Source: Rhodothermaceae bacterium bin80 (GTDB lineage Bacteria; Bacteroidota; Rhodothermia; Rhodothermales; Bin80). Taken from it: a DNA stretch of 45,745 nt. The translations under genes were made by a program, and so were the position numbers. Position 1 is the first letter of the stretch. Every line of letters begins with the position of its first letter. Below, piece after piece: positions 20,124-29,099 of this stretch. Under the pieces are notes generated by a model. The model ran no database searches, was not told the origin of the DNA, and saw nothing but the letters and a program-made list of their open reading frames with translations. The stretch spans positions 1-45,745 of the forward strand of contig MPNB01000022.1 of assembly GCA_002238805.1 (NCBI GenBank), given 5' to 3'.

Positions 20124-20582
20124 CTAAGGTTCAATTGGCAAGGTATGTTCTTCTAAAAGCCCGCCGTAATACAATGCCATTGACTCCTTGGTAATGACAG
20201 AGTTTCCGCGTTCGCCGGGATGAAGGCCGTGTCGAGCCTCTTTCCATGGATCTTCTAAGTGAGTTAAGTCACTAAGCCATTGTGGTTCTTTGTGTCCGTA
20301 GACCTCCAACACAATATCAATGTTCTCCTTCTGATCGTCGCTTAATGCATCTACGTCTCCTTTTGGAAAATGACTGACTTCAAATTTCCTTCTGTGGTGA
20401 TCATAGAGATCACGGCACACGGGGCCATTAGCCCATGCCTCGAACTCTTCCTCAAACAAGGGCTTCTCATCCCACACAAGGGACCACGCTTGGCTGTAAT
20501 ACAAGAGCTTCTGGAGCTTCCATGTAGTGACAGATCCTTTCTTTTCCAGAATGTAATTCGCAACGTCAAATACCGTAGTCAT
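20124..20582 (-). CDS. Panacea (DUF4065) domain antitoxin
   Basis: 152 residues, a single Panacea/DUF4065 (SocA/GepA-like) domain. Characteristic segments are VFDVANYILEKKGSVTTWKL, QKLLYYSQAW, PLFEEEFEAWANGPVCRDLY and, towards the end, SVITKESMALYYGGLL. Panacea proteins neutralise many unrelated toxins by direct binding and are found as the first gene of type II toxin-antitoxin pairs. I chose the ATG at 20582 (MTTVFDVANY), which matches the family start; the longer frame uses a TTG. The putative toxin follows 15 bases downstream. A strong hairpin lies about 75 bases upstream (20656-20695) and could serve as operator or terminator. Confidence 0.9.
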   Translation of the reverse strand: MTTVFDVANYILEKKGSVTTWKLQKLLYYSQAWSLVWDEKPLFEEEFEAWANGPVCRDLYDHHRRKFEVSHFPKGDVDALSDDQKENIDIVLEVYGHKEPQWLSDLTHLEDPWKEARHGLHPGERGNSVITKESMALYYGGLLEEHTLPIEP

Positions 20583-20655
20583 GTCATAGAGGATTGTCAA
20601 AGTGTTGCTGGGGGAGCACAGTGTATCACATACTGAGTGTACACATAACCAGCTT

Positions 20656-20695
20656 TAAGACCGTAAGCTCTCGTCTTAGAGAGCTTACGGTCTTA
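20656..20695. repeat. Near-perfect 17-bp inverted repeat with 6-base loop
   Basis: The arms (T)AAGACCGTAAGCTCTC at 20656-20672 and GAGAGCTTACGGTCTT(A) at 20679-20695 are fully complementary, with loop GTCTTA at 20673-20678. It lies between the divergent antitoxin (minus) and small membrane protein (plus) genes. There is no T-run on either side, so a classical terminator is unlikely. A protein-binding operator for the toxin-antitoxin pair, a remnant of a mobile-element end, or a structured RNA are all possible. Confidence 0.85.
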
Positions 20696-20717
20696 GCGAC
20701 AGATAGCTCCAACACAA

Positions 20718-20954
20718 GTGGTCAGAAAACATTTTTACGCATTTTGTCGTACATTTGAAATCAAAAAGGAAACGGGCTTTGGCGCATTTGTTGAGCTTGT
20801 TATTTTGTCCATTCTGTCACTAGGAATTTATTTCGGTTGGTGGACTTGGTCAAGTCGACAACGCCAAACGTTGCTTCTCAGTGAAATCCTGAACCATCTT
20901 GAGGAGATGAAGCAAGATGAAAGTTCGCCAGAGAATCATCCTTCTGAGGATTAA
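20718..20954 (+). CDS. Small membrane protein, DUF4234-like
   Basis: 78 residues starting with GTG at 20718. After a short basic N-terminus (VRKHFYAFCRTFEIKKE) comes one hydrophobic helix (about 22-43, FVELVILSILSLGIYFGWWT). A helical charged tail follows (LLLSEILNHLEEMKQDESSP). The SLGIYFGWWTW stretch recalls DUF4234-type proteins, but the match is short. Function is unknown. It diverges from the Panacea antitoxin across the strong hairpin and may belong to the same accessory block. Confidence 0.55.
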   Translation: MVRKHFYAFCRTFEIKKETGFGAFVELVILSILSLGIYFGWWTWSSRQRQTLLLSEILNHLEEMKQDESSPENHPSED

Positions 20955-21239
20955 CTCCTCGAAGCCGTGATGAGAGTACTGGATTATCCGTAGTTTGTAT
21001 TTTCGGGTGCACCATATTAGGGAAATGCCGTACGTTAGTACAATTAAGTATATAGCTTCCCTTTTTATTGGGGCGTGATTTTAGCGAAGAGTCAAGCACC
21101 GATCTTGGAGTCATGGGATTAGCGGGTACAAATTCGTAGTGGTTATCAAGTATGTTATCAAATCTTTAGTTGCAAGTTGGCAAGATAGAAACCACTTACG
21201 AATAACCGTGAGGTTGAAGGACAGATGCCTGAAAACCGA

Positions 21240-22067
21240 TCAGAAGTAGAGAATCGCTTTTACTGAAAATCCGGTTTCACTTCCGTCAAGTGATATGGGA
21301 ACCTTGGCCTCTTCCTCCAGAAAGACCCCCCGTTCTTCTTCTCCGTACTGTGTGTGGTGCACTTCACCGCGGATCCCCAACCTATCTCCGATCATCTTTT
21401 CAAGCCCCCCACCTACAGTCAATGTGTGGAATGTTTCGTCGTGGGAATCTATGCCTGAATCAAATTCTCCCAGCCCGCAAAGTTCAAGTGGATTAAAGCA
21501 CCCGTTGTAGTTGACAGTTAAATCCGCATCCAAACGGCGTACTCTGCCGAGAACATATATACCGGTATCCGGGCCAAGAAGCGAAACCATAAACGAGGGG
21601 CTCACACGGAATACCAACGCAGCACCATAGCTGTTTTTCCTCTCTACACTCCACTCATCGGGCCAAGCTTCTCCATACTGGTTTCGACTGTCGGATTGTC
21701 CGTCTCCGGGAAACGTACCGCTTGCCGTGCCACCGTGGAGTTGTCCATCAATCTCAAGGCCTATGCTAAAGATGTTGCCTGGGTCCAAATTCAGGCGGTA
21801 GCCGACAAGAAATCCTGTACTAAAACCTGATTCGCTCGCTGAAGCGCTCGTGTTGTAAATGTTTCCGCGTTGCAAATAATTCGCCGGCACGCCTGTATTG
21901 TCTACGGTTTTTGCATGTTCAAAGCTAATGTGTTCAGCTCCGACGGAGGTGCCTACGTAGAAACTGCCGTTCTGTGCAATTGCGATCTCAGGAACACAGA
22001 TCATCATCGTAATCACGAGCATGATGCTCCCCAAACCTGTTTTCCGATTCTTAGACATTCTACTCAT
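21240..22067 (-). CDS. Outer-membrane beta-barrel protein, porin-like
   Basis: 275 residues. A signal peptide is present (about 1-32, ending CVPEIAIAQN). The mature part has alternating beta-strands (GSFYVGTSVGAEHISFEHA, GFSTGFLVGYRLNLDPG, GIYVLGRVRRLDADLTVNYN, HTLTVGGGLEKMIGDRLGIR) and ends in the aromatic residue expected of an outer-membrane barrel (VKAILYF). It resembles small OmpA/OMP_b-brl-type barrels, but no function can be named. Two Cys in NGCFNPLELCG could form a surface-loop disulfide. An alternative start is Met4. It stands alone, with gaps on both sides. Confidence 0.8.
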   Translation of the reverse strand: MSRMSKNRKTGLGSIMLVITMMICVPEIAIAQNGSFYVGTSVGAEHISFEHAKTVDNTGVPANYLQRGNIYNTSASASESGFSTGFLVGYRLNLDPGNIFSIGLEIDGQLHGGTASGTFPGDGQSDSRNQYGEAWPDEWSVERKNSYGAALVFRVSPSFMVSLLGPDTGIYVLGRVRRLDADLTVNYNGCFNPLELCGLGEFDSGIDSHDETFHTLTVGGGLEKMIGDRLGIRGEVHHTQYGEEERGVFLEEEAKVPISLDGSETGFSVKAILYF

Positions 22068-22111
22068 AGTTTCTCGCCACTCAATACGAATCGTGATGCT
22101 TTTTATACAAC

Positions 22112-22335
22112 TGCTATGTACCCAACCAGATCTAACTATGCGTGTACCTTCAACGAAGGCATGCAGCTCTGTACGTGGCGCCCAGCGTGCAGTTCACTGA
22201 AACCACAGTCCGGGGCGAGCACCAACTGTTCAGCAGGTACATGTTGTAACACCTTGCGAATGCTGCTACGGGGACTACTTCTGTTGAGATGAATCAATCC
22301 ACGCCTCACCAACAACACAGTACTAAGATCCGAAA
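22112..22335 (-). pseudogene. Shattered C-terminus of a MetE-like (cobalamin-independent methionine synthase family) protein
   Basis: On the minus strand a frame reads RGLIHLN, then RKVLQHVPAEQLVLAPDCGF, SEL. A second frame supplies STEVVPVAA between these two parts. A third gives RTELHAFVEGTRIVR after them. Put together this is the C-terminal part of a MetE/UROD-like methyltransferase: 'G-x-I-D-L-S-T-E', 'VP-x-EQL-x-L-x-PDCGF' with the zinc-ligand Cys, and '-KL-x-AFVEGTRIVR'. At least three frame changes are needed, so the gene is dead and only its tail is left. Its nearness to the methionine cluster may be coincidence or a sign of former duplication of function. Confidence 0.6.
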
Positions 22336-22430
22336 AGAATTATTTGCACACATCCCCCGTGCGGCCCACCTGGCTGGTTGATGTCCGTGCAAACACCAAC
22401 TACTATATCTATCTGATTGCCTTGCCGAAA

Positions 22431-22790
22431 TTACTGGGATAGCTCAGAATTATCACCTTCACCCGGATTTGGGCTGAAAAATTCTTCGATCTTATTTGTT
22501 TTTTGTGCAAATTCTTGGCAATCCGATGGTGGCTCTTTCATCCGCGTGATATTGGGCCAGATTTCAGCATATTCAGCATTGAGTTTTAGCCATTTGGCGT
22601 CAGGCTCATCTTCACTTTCTGGTTTGATCGCCTCAACCGGACATTCAGGTTCACAGACACCACAATCAATACATTCATCCGGGTGGATGACGAGCATGTT
22701 TTCGCCTTCGTAAAAGCAGTTCACGGGACAAACTTCGACGCAATCCGTGTATTTACAGCGGATGCAGGCATCCATCACGATATAGGTCAT
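22431..22790 (-). CDS. fdxA: 7Fe ferredoxin FdxA ([3Fe-4S][4Fe-4S])
   Basis: 119 residues, very close to Azotobacter FdI-type ferredoxins. Cys9, 12, 17, 21 and 25 lie in [18 protein letters not shown], and Cys40, 43, 46 and 50 in [16 protein letters not shown]. By comparison with FdI, the [3Fe-4S] ligands would be Cys9, 17 and 50, and the [4Fe-4S] ligands Cys21, 40, 43 and 46. The family tail ([19 protein letters not shown]) is present, followed by a longer acidic end. I chose the ATG at 22790, which begins [12 protein letters not shown] as in the family. It carries low-potential electrons in the cytosol. It is downstream of, and in the same direction as, the methionine genes but separated by 364 bases. 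Electron supply to B12-dependent MetH reactivation is a possible but unproven link. Confidence 0.95.
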   Translation of the reverse strand: MTYIVMDACIRCKYTDCVEVCPVNCFYEGENMLVIHPDECIDCGVCEPECPVEAIKPESEDEPDAKWLKLNAEYAEIWPNITRMKEPPSDCQEFAQKTNKIEEFFSPNPGEGDNSELSQ

Positions 22791-23154
22791 AGGTGAACTA
22801 TACAATTCTCGTGCAGTGTGTGGCTTGTTCTGGGATAAGCCAGTGTCCCGCACTGTCATGGAGCATTTGATGCTACTCTATGTGGGTCTCAATACACATA
22901 TCAACTGACAAGTTACCATTGATCACATGGATAACTGCTACTCTGAATGCATTTGCAGTTCAACCGGGCTTCAACGGCACAACCAACAATGCATGCGTTT
23001 GTCTCGTGACAAAGGGACTGCATATCAATACAGTTGATCGGTCCGGTGTTATTTTTTTGCCCTTCAAGATATCGGGGGTTCTAACGTGACTGCGAGAATA
23101 TGGTCTCAATCGGTAACCTATCATGGTGAGAATTGACTGAGATTGGTCAATGAT
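22791..23154. other. Gap between metH and fdxA, nothing recognised
   Basis: 364 bases with no convincing gene on either strand. A 69-codon plus-strand frame (22880-23089) has no family character. It probably holds the fdxA promoter, which I cannot define. Confidence 0.5.
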
Positions 23155-25785
23155 TCACGTCTCCACCACTTTGGATTCTATTGGATCATAGTTTAGGATT
23201 GGCCCCAGCCAGCGCTCCACCGTACGTATATCCATGCCTTTGCGACGAGCATAATCCTCAACTTGGTCGCGCTCAATCCGACCAACGGAGAAATAGACAC
23301 TTTCTGGGTGTGCAAGATATAACCCGGACACTGAAGCGGCTGGCATCATCGCGTAACTGGTAGTCAGCGACATACCTATACGATCAGTTTCAAGCAAGCG
23401 GAAAATTGTTTCTTTCTCCGAATGATCAGGCTGGCAAGGGTAACCGGGTGCGGGACGAATGCCGGAATAAGCCTCTTTGATCAAGGCATCATTGTTAAGG
23501 TTTTCATCCGCCGCATAACCCCAAAACTCTTTTCGTACACGCTCGTGCATATACTCGGCCATCGCTTCGGCGAATCGGTCAGCGAGGGCTTTGATCATGA
23601 TGGCAGAATAGTCATCGGCCCTGTCCTTAAACTGTCTGGAAATCTCTTCTGCCTCATATCCTGTGGTGACGGCAAACGCACCTACATGATCTCCCTCTTC
23701 CGCGATGAAGTCGGCAAGTGCGTAGTTAGCACGGCTACTGTCTTTGACCATTTGCTGGCGTAGTGTATGCAATGTATCGCCAGTATCAATCTTGATATCG
23801 TCACCGTCACGCGATGCCGCCCAGAAGCCGATGACAGCTTTCGGATTGAACCAATCTTGGCCGAGGATTTGTTGCATCATCGTTTCAGTATCGCACCAGA
23901 GATCTCGTGCTGCTTTACCGACAGTCTTGTCTTCTAGGATTTTCGGATAGCGTCCGGCTAAATTCCAACTCACGAAATAAGGCGTCCAGTCAATGTAACG
24001 AGCAAGCTCCGTTAGATTAAAATTCCCGAATACTCGGGTGCCCAAAAAGCTTGGAGTCTGAGGCGCTGGGGAATCTAGTTTGTGCGCATGACTCCGAGCC
24101 TCTTGAATGGAGTAACGGGGTTTTGGTGGACCGCCCGCACGACGATCGCGCATGCGTTGATACTTGGTCTGAGTCGTCTTGACAAGGAGGGGCCGCTCGT
24201 CATCGGAAAGTAATGAAGAGACTATGCCGAACGCTCGACTTGCATCGGTTACATGAATGGTTGGACCATTGCTCCGAGCCGGGTCAATTTTAACAGCCGT
24301 GTGCGCTGGTGAGGTGGTTGCCCCACCAATCAGCAGTGGCTGTTGCATGTTAAGACGCTGCATTTCGCGTGCCACATAGACCATTTCGTCCAGGCTGGGG
24401 GTAATCAGACCGGAGAGACCGATAATATCGATTCGTTCTTCTTTAGCCTTAGCAAGGATCTTCTCGCATGGGACCATGACACCCATATCAATGATCTCGT
24501 ATCCATTACAGGCAAGAACCACACCAACAATATTTTTACCGATGTCGTGTACATCGCCTTTGACGGTAGCCATGAGAATTTTGCCATTTGAAACATCCAC
24601 GGTCCCAAGCTCTTCTTTTTCGGCCTGCATGAATGGGTCAAGGTAGGCTACGGCTGCTTTCATGACGCGAGCAGACTTCACCACTTGCGGTAAAAACATT
24701 TTTCCAGAGCCGAATAAATCCCCAACTACGTTCATACCGTCCATGAGGGGGCCTTCAATCACGTGTAAAGGCCGGTCTGCTGTCGCACGGGCTTCTTCAG
24801 TATCCCCGATGATAAACTCAGTAATACCGTGAACAAGTGCATGTTCAAGTCGCTTCTCCACGGGGAGTTTGCGCCAAGACATATCCTTCTCAGCCGATCT
24901 GCCTTTTTGCCCACGGAACCGCTCGGCATAATCAACAAGGGCCTCAGTAGCATCCTGTTTCCGGTTAAGAATAACATCCTCAACCAAGTCTCGGAGTTTC
25001 GGCTCAATCTCGTCATAGATGTCGAGTTGGCCAGCATTCAGGATGGCCATATCCATCCCGACAGGAATAGCATGATACAGGAATACCGAGTGCATCGCAC
25101 GACGTACCGGCTCATTGCCGCGAAAACTGAACGAGACGTTTGAGAGTCCACCTGAGATATGACAACCGGGGCATGTCTTACGAATAATCTTCGTGGCTTC
25201 GATAAAATCAACCGCGTAATTATTGTGTTCTTCAATGCCCGTAGCGACGGCAAAGATGTTGGGATCAAAAATGATGTCTTCGGCTGGGAACCCAACTTGT
25301 TCGGTGAGGATCTTGAACGCACGCTGACATATCTCAATTTTGCGCGACGCGGTGTCGGCCTGGCCCACCTCGTCAAACGCCATGACTACGACCGCAGCGC
25401 CATAGGTTAAGCATTTGCGGGCCTGTTCCCGAAATTGATCTTCACCTTCTTTCAAAGAGATTGAATTCACAACAGGCTTGCCTTGGACGCATTTGAGGCC
25501 CGCTTCAATCACTTCCCATTTAGAACTGTCAATCATGACAGGCACACGGGCGATATCGGGCTCAGCGGCAATCAGGTTGAGGAAAGTTTGCATGGCCTCT
25601 ACACCATCCAGCATCCCTTCATCCATGTTAACATCAATGATCTGGGCACCGTTTTCGACTTGCTGACGTGCAACTTCGACCGCTGTGGCATAATCACCAT
25701 TCGTGATCAGTTTCCGAAATCTAGCAGATCCGGTCACATTTGTCCGCTCACCAATGTTTACGAAAATCTGTGAAGCTGTACTCAT
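23155..25785 (-). CDS. metH: Methionine synthase, folate/B12/activation part (MetH C-terminal half)
   Basis: 876 residues holding modules 2-4 of cobalamin-dependent methionine synthase. The pterin-binding domain is at about 1-260 ([31 protein letters not shown]). The cap and B12-binding domain is at about 300-510, with the cobalt-ligand motif [10 protein letters not shown]; His413 is the lower axial ligand. The activation domain is at about 550-876 ([13 protein letters not shown], and the SAM-binding RPAPGYP with [16 protein letters not shown]). It transfers methyl from 5-CH3-THF via cobalamin to homocysteine. The homocysteine module is missing from this protein and is encoded by the gene upstream (gap 121 bases), so the two chains together make one full enzyme. 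Split MetH is known in Bacteroidota. Confidence 0.97.
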   Translation of the reverse strand: MSTASQIFVNIGERTNVTGSARFRKLITNGDYATAVEVARQQVENGAQIIDVNMDEGMLDGVEAMQTFLNLIAAEPDIARVPVMIDSSKWEVIEAGLKCVQGKPVVNSISLKEGEDQFREQARKCLTYGAAVVVMAFDEVGQADTASRKIEICQRAFKILTEQVGFPAEDIIFDPNIFAVATGIEEHNNYAVDFIEATKIIRKTCPGCHISGGLSNVSFSFRGNEPVRRAMHSVFLYHAIPVGMDMAILNAGQLDIYDEIEPKLRDLVEDVILNRKQDATEALVDYAERFRGQKGRSAEKDMSWRKLPVEKRLEHALVHGITEFIIGDTEEARATADRPLHVIEGPLMDGMNVVGDLFGSGKMFLPQVVKSARVMKAAVAYLDPFMQAEKEELGTVDVSNGKILMATVKGDVHDIGKNIVGVVLACNGYEIIDMGVMVPCEKILAKAKEERIDIIGLSGLITPSLDEMVYVAREMQRLNMQQPLLIGGATTSPAHTAVKIDPARSNGPTIHVTDASRAFGIVSSLLSDDERPLLVKTTQTKYQRMRDRRAGGPPKPRYSIQEARSHAHKLDSPAPQTPSFLGTRVFGNFNLTELARYIDWTPYFVSWNLAGRYPKILEDKTVGKAARDLWCDTETMMQQILGQDWFNPKAVIGFWAASRDGDDIKIDTGDTLHTLRQQMVKDSSRANYALADFIAEEGDHVGAFAVTTGYEAEEISRQFKDRADDYSAIMIKALADRFAEAMAEYMHERVRKEFWGYAADENLNNDALIKEAYSGIRPAPGYPCQPDHSEKETIFRLLETDRIGMSLTTSYAMMPAASVSGLYLAHPESVYFSVGRIERDQVEDYARRKGMDIRTVERWLGPILNYDPIESKVVET

Positions 25786-25906
25786 TGAGATTCCTCCAAC
25801 CCACTCAAGAGGGGGCTCATTTTTAGTAGATCAGACAGAATGCTCTGTTCCTCAGTGGAAAGCAGAGCTTGATCACATGATGTCTGTTCCCCATTCGTTT
25901 GCTCCG

Positions 25907-26983
25907 TTAGCTTGTCAACTCAAAAGGTTCTAAGCCCGCAAGTCGCATGGTTTTTGAACTCCCAACCGGATTACGTGGCTGCACCCCCTTGATCGCTTCA
26001 GCAATGGCTCGAATGTGATCTGGAGTTGTACCACAACATCCCCCGAGAATATTAACTATTCCATCTTCAGCCCATTGGGTGACTTCGGCTGAGGTTTCCG
26101 TTGGTCCCTCATCATACTGCCCCATCTCGTTAGGAAGACCTGCATTTGGATAGGCAGCAACCAGCGTATCTGCGACACGGGAGAGGGCAGCAATATATGG
26201 ACGCATCAGATCGGCACCGAGTGCACAGTTAAACCCAATGGCAAACGGTTTTGCGTGGCGAACAGAATACCAAAATGCTTCAACTGTTTGACCAGACAGG
26301 GTCCGTCCCGATCGATCTGTAATGGTGCCTGAGATCCAGATTGGAAGTCTCTCTAGTCCCTCAGCTTCAAGATCCATGATCGCTTTGATCGCTGCCTTGC
26401 AGTTCAGCGTATCGGTAATCGTTTCAATCAAATAGAGATGTATGCCTCCTTGATTCAGCGCTTCAATTTGCTCGCGATAGGCTTGATACACCTGATCGAA
26501 CGTAATTTCCCGAGCGCCAGGATTATTCACGTCCGAGCTCATCGAAAGCATCTTATTCAGTGGACCAATTGAGCCTGCGGCAAAGCGTGGCTTGTACGGC
26601 TCCTTTTTTGTCCACTTATCTGCCGATGCGCGGGCCAGTTTCGCGCCCTCAAAATTTATCTCAATTACCGATTGAAGATCAAGCGCGTAATCCGCCTGTG
26701 CAATTGTGGTTGCGGAAAATGTATTGGTCTCCGAGATATCTGCCCCGGCCTCGAAATAGGCATCATGCAGCTCTGTCACATACTCGGGACGAGTTAGACA
26801 CAGAATATCATTGTTGCCTTTCATTTGACCCGGGTATTTTTCCGTGCAAAAGCGTGTGCCACGATATTCTTCTTCTTTCAAGTCCATGCATTGGAATATC
26901 ACACCCCAAGAACCATCAAGTACTAACACGCGATCCCTGGCAGCCACATGGAGCTGGGCGATGCGCTCTTGTCGACTAGTCAT
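25907..26983 (-). CDS. Homocysteine S-methyltransferase module of methionine synthase (MetH N-terminal part)
   Basis: 358 residues, equal to the first domain of E. coli MetH, as a separate chain. The start VLVLDGSWGVIFQ has Trp and Val where canonical MetH has ALDGAMGTMIQ. Other landmarks are ETNTFSATTIAQADY, AAGSIGPLNKMLSMS and ETITDTLNCKAAI. The zinc ligands are Cys253 (GFNCALG) and Cys316/Cys317 (GGCCGTT). It binds and activates homocysteine through zinc. With the 876-residue gene downstream it reconstitutes a protein about as long as full MetH. The leader upstream (26984-27202) is folded and may regulate expression. Confidence 0.95.
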   Translation of the reverse strand: MTSRQERIAQLHVAARDRVLVLDGSWGVIFQCMDLKEEEYRGTRFCTEKYPGQMKGNNDILCLTRPEYVTELHDAYFEAGADISETNTFSATTIAQADYALDLQSVIEINFEGAKLARASADKWTKKEPYKPRFAAGSIGPLNKMLSMSSDVNNPGAREITFDQVYQAYREQIEALNQGGIHLYLIETITDTLNCKAAIKAIMDLEAEGLERLPIWISGTITDRSGRTLSGQTVEAFWYSVRHAKPFAIGFNCALGADLMRPYIAALSRVADTLVAAYPNAGLPNEMGQYDEGPTETSAEVTQWAEDGIVNILGGCCGTTPDHIRAIAEAIKGVQPRNPVGSSKTMRLAGLEPFELTS

Positions 26984-27017
26984 CGCAACCGTCTACCTTC
27001 TTACTCGCGTTATCATG

Positions 27018-27079
27018 CTCCCTTTCGGGGAGAGCCTTGCGCTGCGAGAATTCCGTATGGCAATCCCTCTCAAAGAGAG
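27018..27079 (-). promoter_or_regulatory. Two hairpins in the 219-base leader of the homocysteine methyltransferase gene
   Basis: Between the MetF-fusion gene and the homocysteine methyltransferase gene lie two short stem-loops: CTCTC/GAGAG with a 3-base loop (27067-27079) and CTCCC/GGGAG with a 5-base loop (27018-27032). Neither has a following T-run. The sequence does not match the SAM-I or SAH riboswitch consensus by eye. A half-site ATAAACA (27185-27191), like the palindrome upstream of the fusion gene, lies at the far end of the leader. Regulation by attenuation or by the ArsR domain is conjecture. Confidence 0.3.
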
Positions 27080-27202
27080 TTCGACAATCTATGGGCCCTA
27101 GTAGGAAGATGATGTCCCGTGGTGTAGAAAAGGTCGAATGGGCATCCCCAAGCACCCACCGCACCGAGCCAAATCCATTAATTGATAAACATCCAGGAAC
27201 CA

Positions 27203-29089
27203 TTATATGGCTGCTCCTTGTGGTTTCAAACCAAGCAATCGACAGATGGAAAGTGCCAAGCTGGCTCGATTGAGTGTATAGAAATGAAGATCATTGACCC
27301 CTTGCTCTGACAATTTTTGACAGAGTTCCGCGGCTATGTTTGCCGTGATTAGTTCACGCGTTGCCTCATCCTCATCAGTACCCATATAAAGTGTACACAG
27401 CCAATCTGGTAAATCGACTTGGCAAAGTCTGGCCATGCGTTGGAGGCCCTTGAAATTCGGTTGTAGCATGATTCCTGGGACAATTGGCATGGTCACGCAA
27501 CCCGCTCGTGCACGATCAAGGAAGGCAAAGTAGGTGTCTGGATCAAAGAAGAATTGTGTAATGGCCCGGTCAGCGCCGGCATCCTGTTTAGCTCTCAGGA
27601 AGGCAATATCCTGATCCCAGCCCAAACTGTCGGGATGCTGCTCCGGGTAACAGGATACGCTAATTTCGAACCGTGCACCAGGTTCGATCTCACAAGCCCG
27701 AATTCCCTCAATTAGGTCAATACTACTACGATAGCCACCTGGATATTGCTTAAATGGTGCTCCCAACCCTTCGGGAGGATCGCCGCGCAGCACCACTAAG
27801 TGGCGCACCCCAACATGCCAGAACTTGGTGGCGACTTGCAGTACCTCTTCTTTTGTCGCCCCCACACAAGTAAGGTGCGCAGCTGGTAAAAGAGGCGTAT
27901 CCTGTGCGATCTTGGCTACAATTTTCCGCGTTCGGTGCTGCGTGGAGCCTCCAGCCCCATACGTAACGGACACGAAGCGTGGTCCTATTGGCGATAGCCG
28001 TGCAACCGATTCCCAAAGCTTGGCTTCCATCTTGTCCGTTTTTGGCGGAAAGAATTCGAACGAGACGTTAGGGGGTGGCGTGGACTGCTGGACCGTGACA
28101 GCGAGCGTGTTCCCGCTAGTTTCTCCAAGATGCTTGTCAAACTGTGTTGCGGTCCAGATTAAGACACTTAGACCTTGATCAAGTGATGCAGGCGGGTCAA
28201 ATTTCTGCGGCGCCTGTAGGGCGAGCTCAGCTGCATCAGCCCACAGTTTCATATTATCCTCAGAGATACCGAGTCGACGATGTCCCTGGGTTTCACGTAA
28301 AAATTCAAGGTTGTGCGGGGCAAAATCAACGACTATAAGTTGTCCTCCGGGCTTTAGAATGCGTGCAGCTTCAGTGAGCACCTTCTCGGGTTGATCAAGG
28401 AAGTGTAACACTTGATGGACGATAATAAAATCGGCACTGTTACTGTCAAACGGCGCGTTCGTGACATCACCATGACGCACGCGTGCATTATCTACGCCCG
28501 TCCGATTGAGGTTTGCCCGAGCGACGGTCAACATATGGTGGGATAGGTCAATCCCCTCAGCCTCATATGCATGTGGCGCAAGGAGAACCAGCATCCGGCC
28601 AGTACCAGTTCCAAAATCAATGACACGCTCAAAGTGATGTGTTTTGACGTAACCGAGGATGGCGCGCTCAATCGCTGCTTCGGGATAATGCAGCGCCCGC
28701 AGTCGATCCCAATCTTTGGCAATTTTTGAAAAGTAGGATTCTGCCTGTTTTGCACGGGCTTGGCGAACACTCTCCAGATTTTCATAATCAGATGAAAACG
28801 GAGCGCTATTTATTTCGAGTTCCGAAAAGAATTCTTGTAATAATCGACCGATCCACCCTTTGCTTCGGATGCGATAAAACACCCAGGACCCTTCTGGTAG
28901 CCGTTCGACCAGACCCGCCATGGTCAATATTTTTAAGTGGTGCGATAGACGCGGCTGGCTTTGGTCAAGGATTTGTGCCAGTTCGCCAACGGCTAGATCC
29001 CCGTGTCGCAAAAGCACGAGAATACGTAGCCGGGTCGATTCACCGGCGGCCTTCAAAGCGTCAATGAACAGGTGGGGAGACGCGTCCAT
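27203..29089 (-). CDS. Three-domain fusion: ArsR-type HTH, SAM-dependent methyltransferase, methylenetetrahydrofolate reductase (MetF)
   Basis: 628 residues. Residues 1-95 are an ArsR/SmtB-type winged helix (LRILVLLRHGDLAVGELAQI, LSHHLKILTMAGLVERL) with no metal-binding CxC motif. Residues 110-325 are a class I SAM-binding methyltransferase-like domain: motif I VIDFGTGTGRM (156-166), DLSHHMLTVARANL, LKPGGQLIVVDFAPH. Residues 341-620 are a complete MetF-type FAD domain: SFEFFPPKTD, HLTCVGATKEE, LVVLRGDPP, TQFFFDPDTY, HFYTLNRAS. MetF reduces 5,10-CH2-THF to 5-CH3-THF, the methyl donor for the MetH genes downstream. ArsR-methyltransferase proteins that regulate the SAM cycle are known as separate genes next to metF or metH; having all three in one chain is unusual. 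It is a clean open frame from an ATG 10 bases downstream of an 18-bp palindrome. No internal frameshift is visible. Confidence 0.95.
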   Translation of the reverse strand: MDASPHLFIDALKAAGESTRLRILVLLRHGDLAVGELAQILDQSQPRLSHHLKILTMAGLVERLPEGSWVFYRIRSKGWIGRLLQEFFSELEINSAPFSSDYENLESVRQARAKQAESYFSKIAKDWDRLRALHYPEAAIERAILGYVKTHHFERVIDFGTGTGRMLVLLAPHAYEAEGIDLSHHMLTVARANLNRTGVDNARVRHGDVTNAPFDSNSADFIIVHQVLHFLDQPEKVLTEAARILKPGGQLIVVDFAPHNLEFLRETQGHRRLGISEDNMKLWADAAELALQAPQKFDPPASLDQGLSVLIWTATQFDKHLGETSGNTLAVTVQQSTPPPNVSFEFFPPKTDKMEAKLWESVARLSPIGPRFVSVTYGAGGSTQHRTRKIVAKIAQDTPLLPAAHLTCVGATKEEVLQVATKFWHVGVRHLVVLRGDPPEGLGAPFKQYPGGYRSSIDLIEGIRACEIEPGARFEISVSCYPEQHPDSLGWDQDIAFLRAKQDAGADRAITQFFFDPDTYFAFLDRARAGCVTMPIVPGIMLQPNFKGLQRMARLCQVDLPDWLCTLYMGTDEDEATRELITANIAAELCQKLSEQGVNDLHFYTLNRASLALSICRLLGLKPQGAAI

Positions 29090-29099
29090 AATACTTATC

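Noticed and set aside
22417..22713. Plus-strand frame opposite fdxA
   Set aside because: Shadow of the ferredoxin gene on the other strand.
26984..27202. SAM-I, SAM-II or SAH riboswitch upstream of the homocysteine methyltransferase gene
   Set aside because: The known consensus cores are not visible by eye; only generic hairpins are reported.
27203..29089. Fusion protein as an artefact of two genes joined by a sequencing error
   Set aside because: The frame is continuous, the linker (325-341) has ordinary composition, and no alternative stop or start pattern suggests a missed boundary. I cannot exclude it without reads, so the check is listed.
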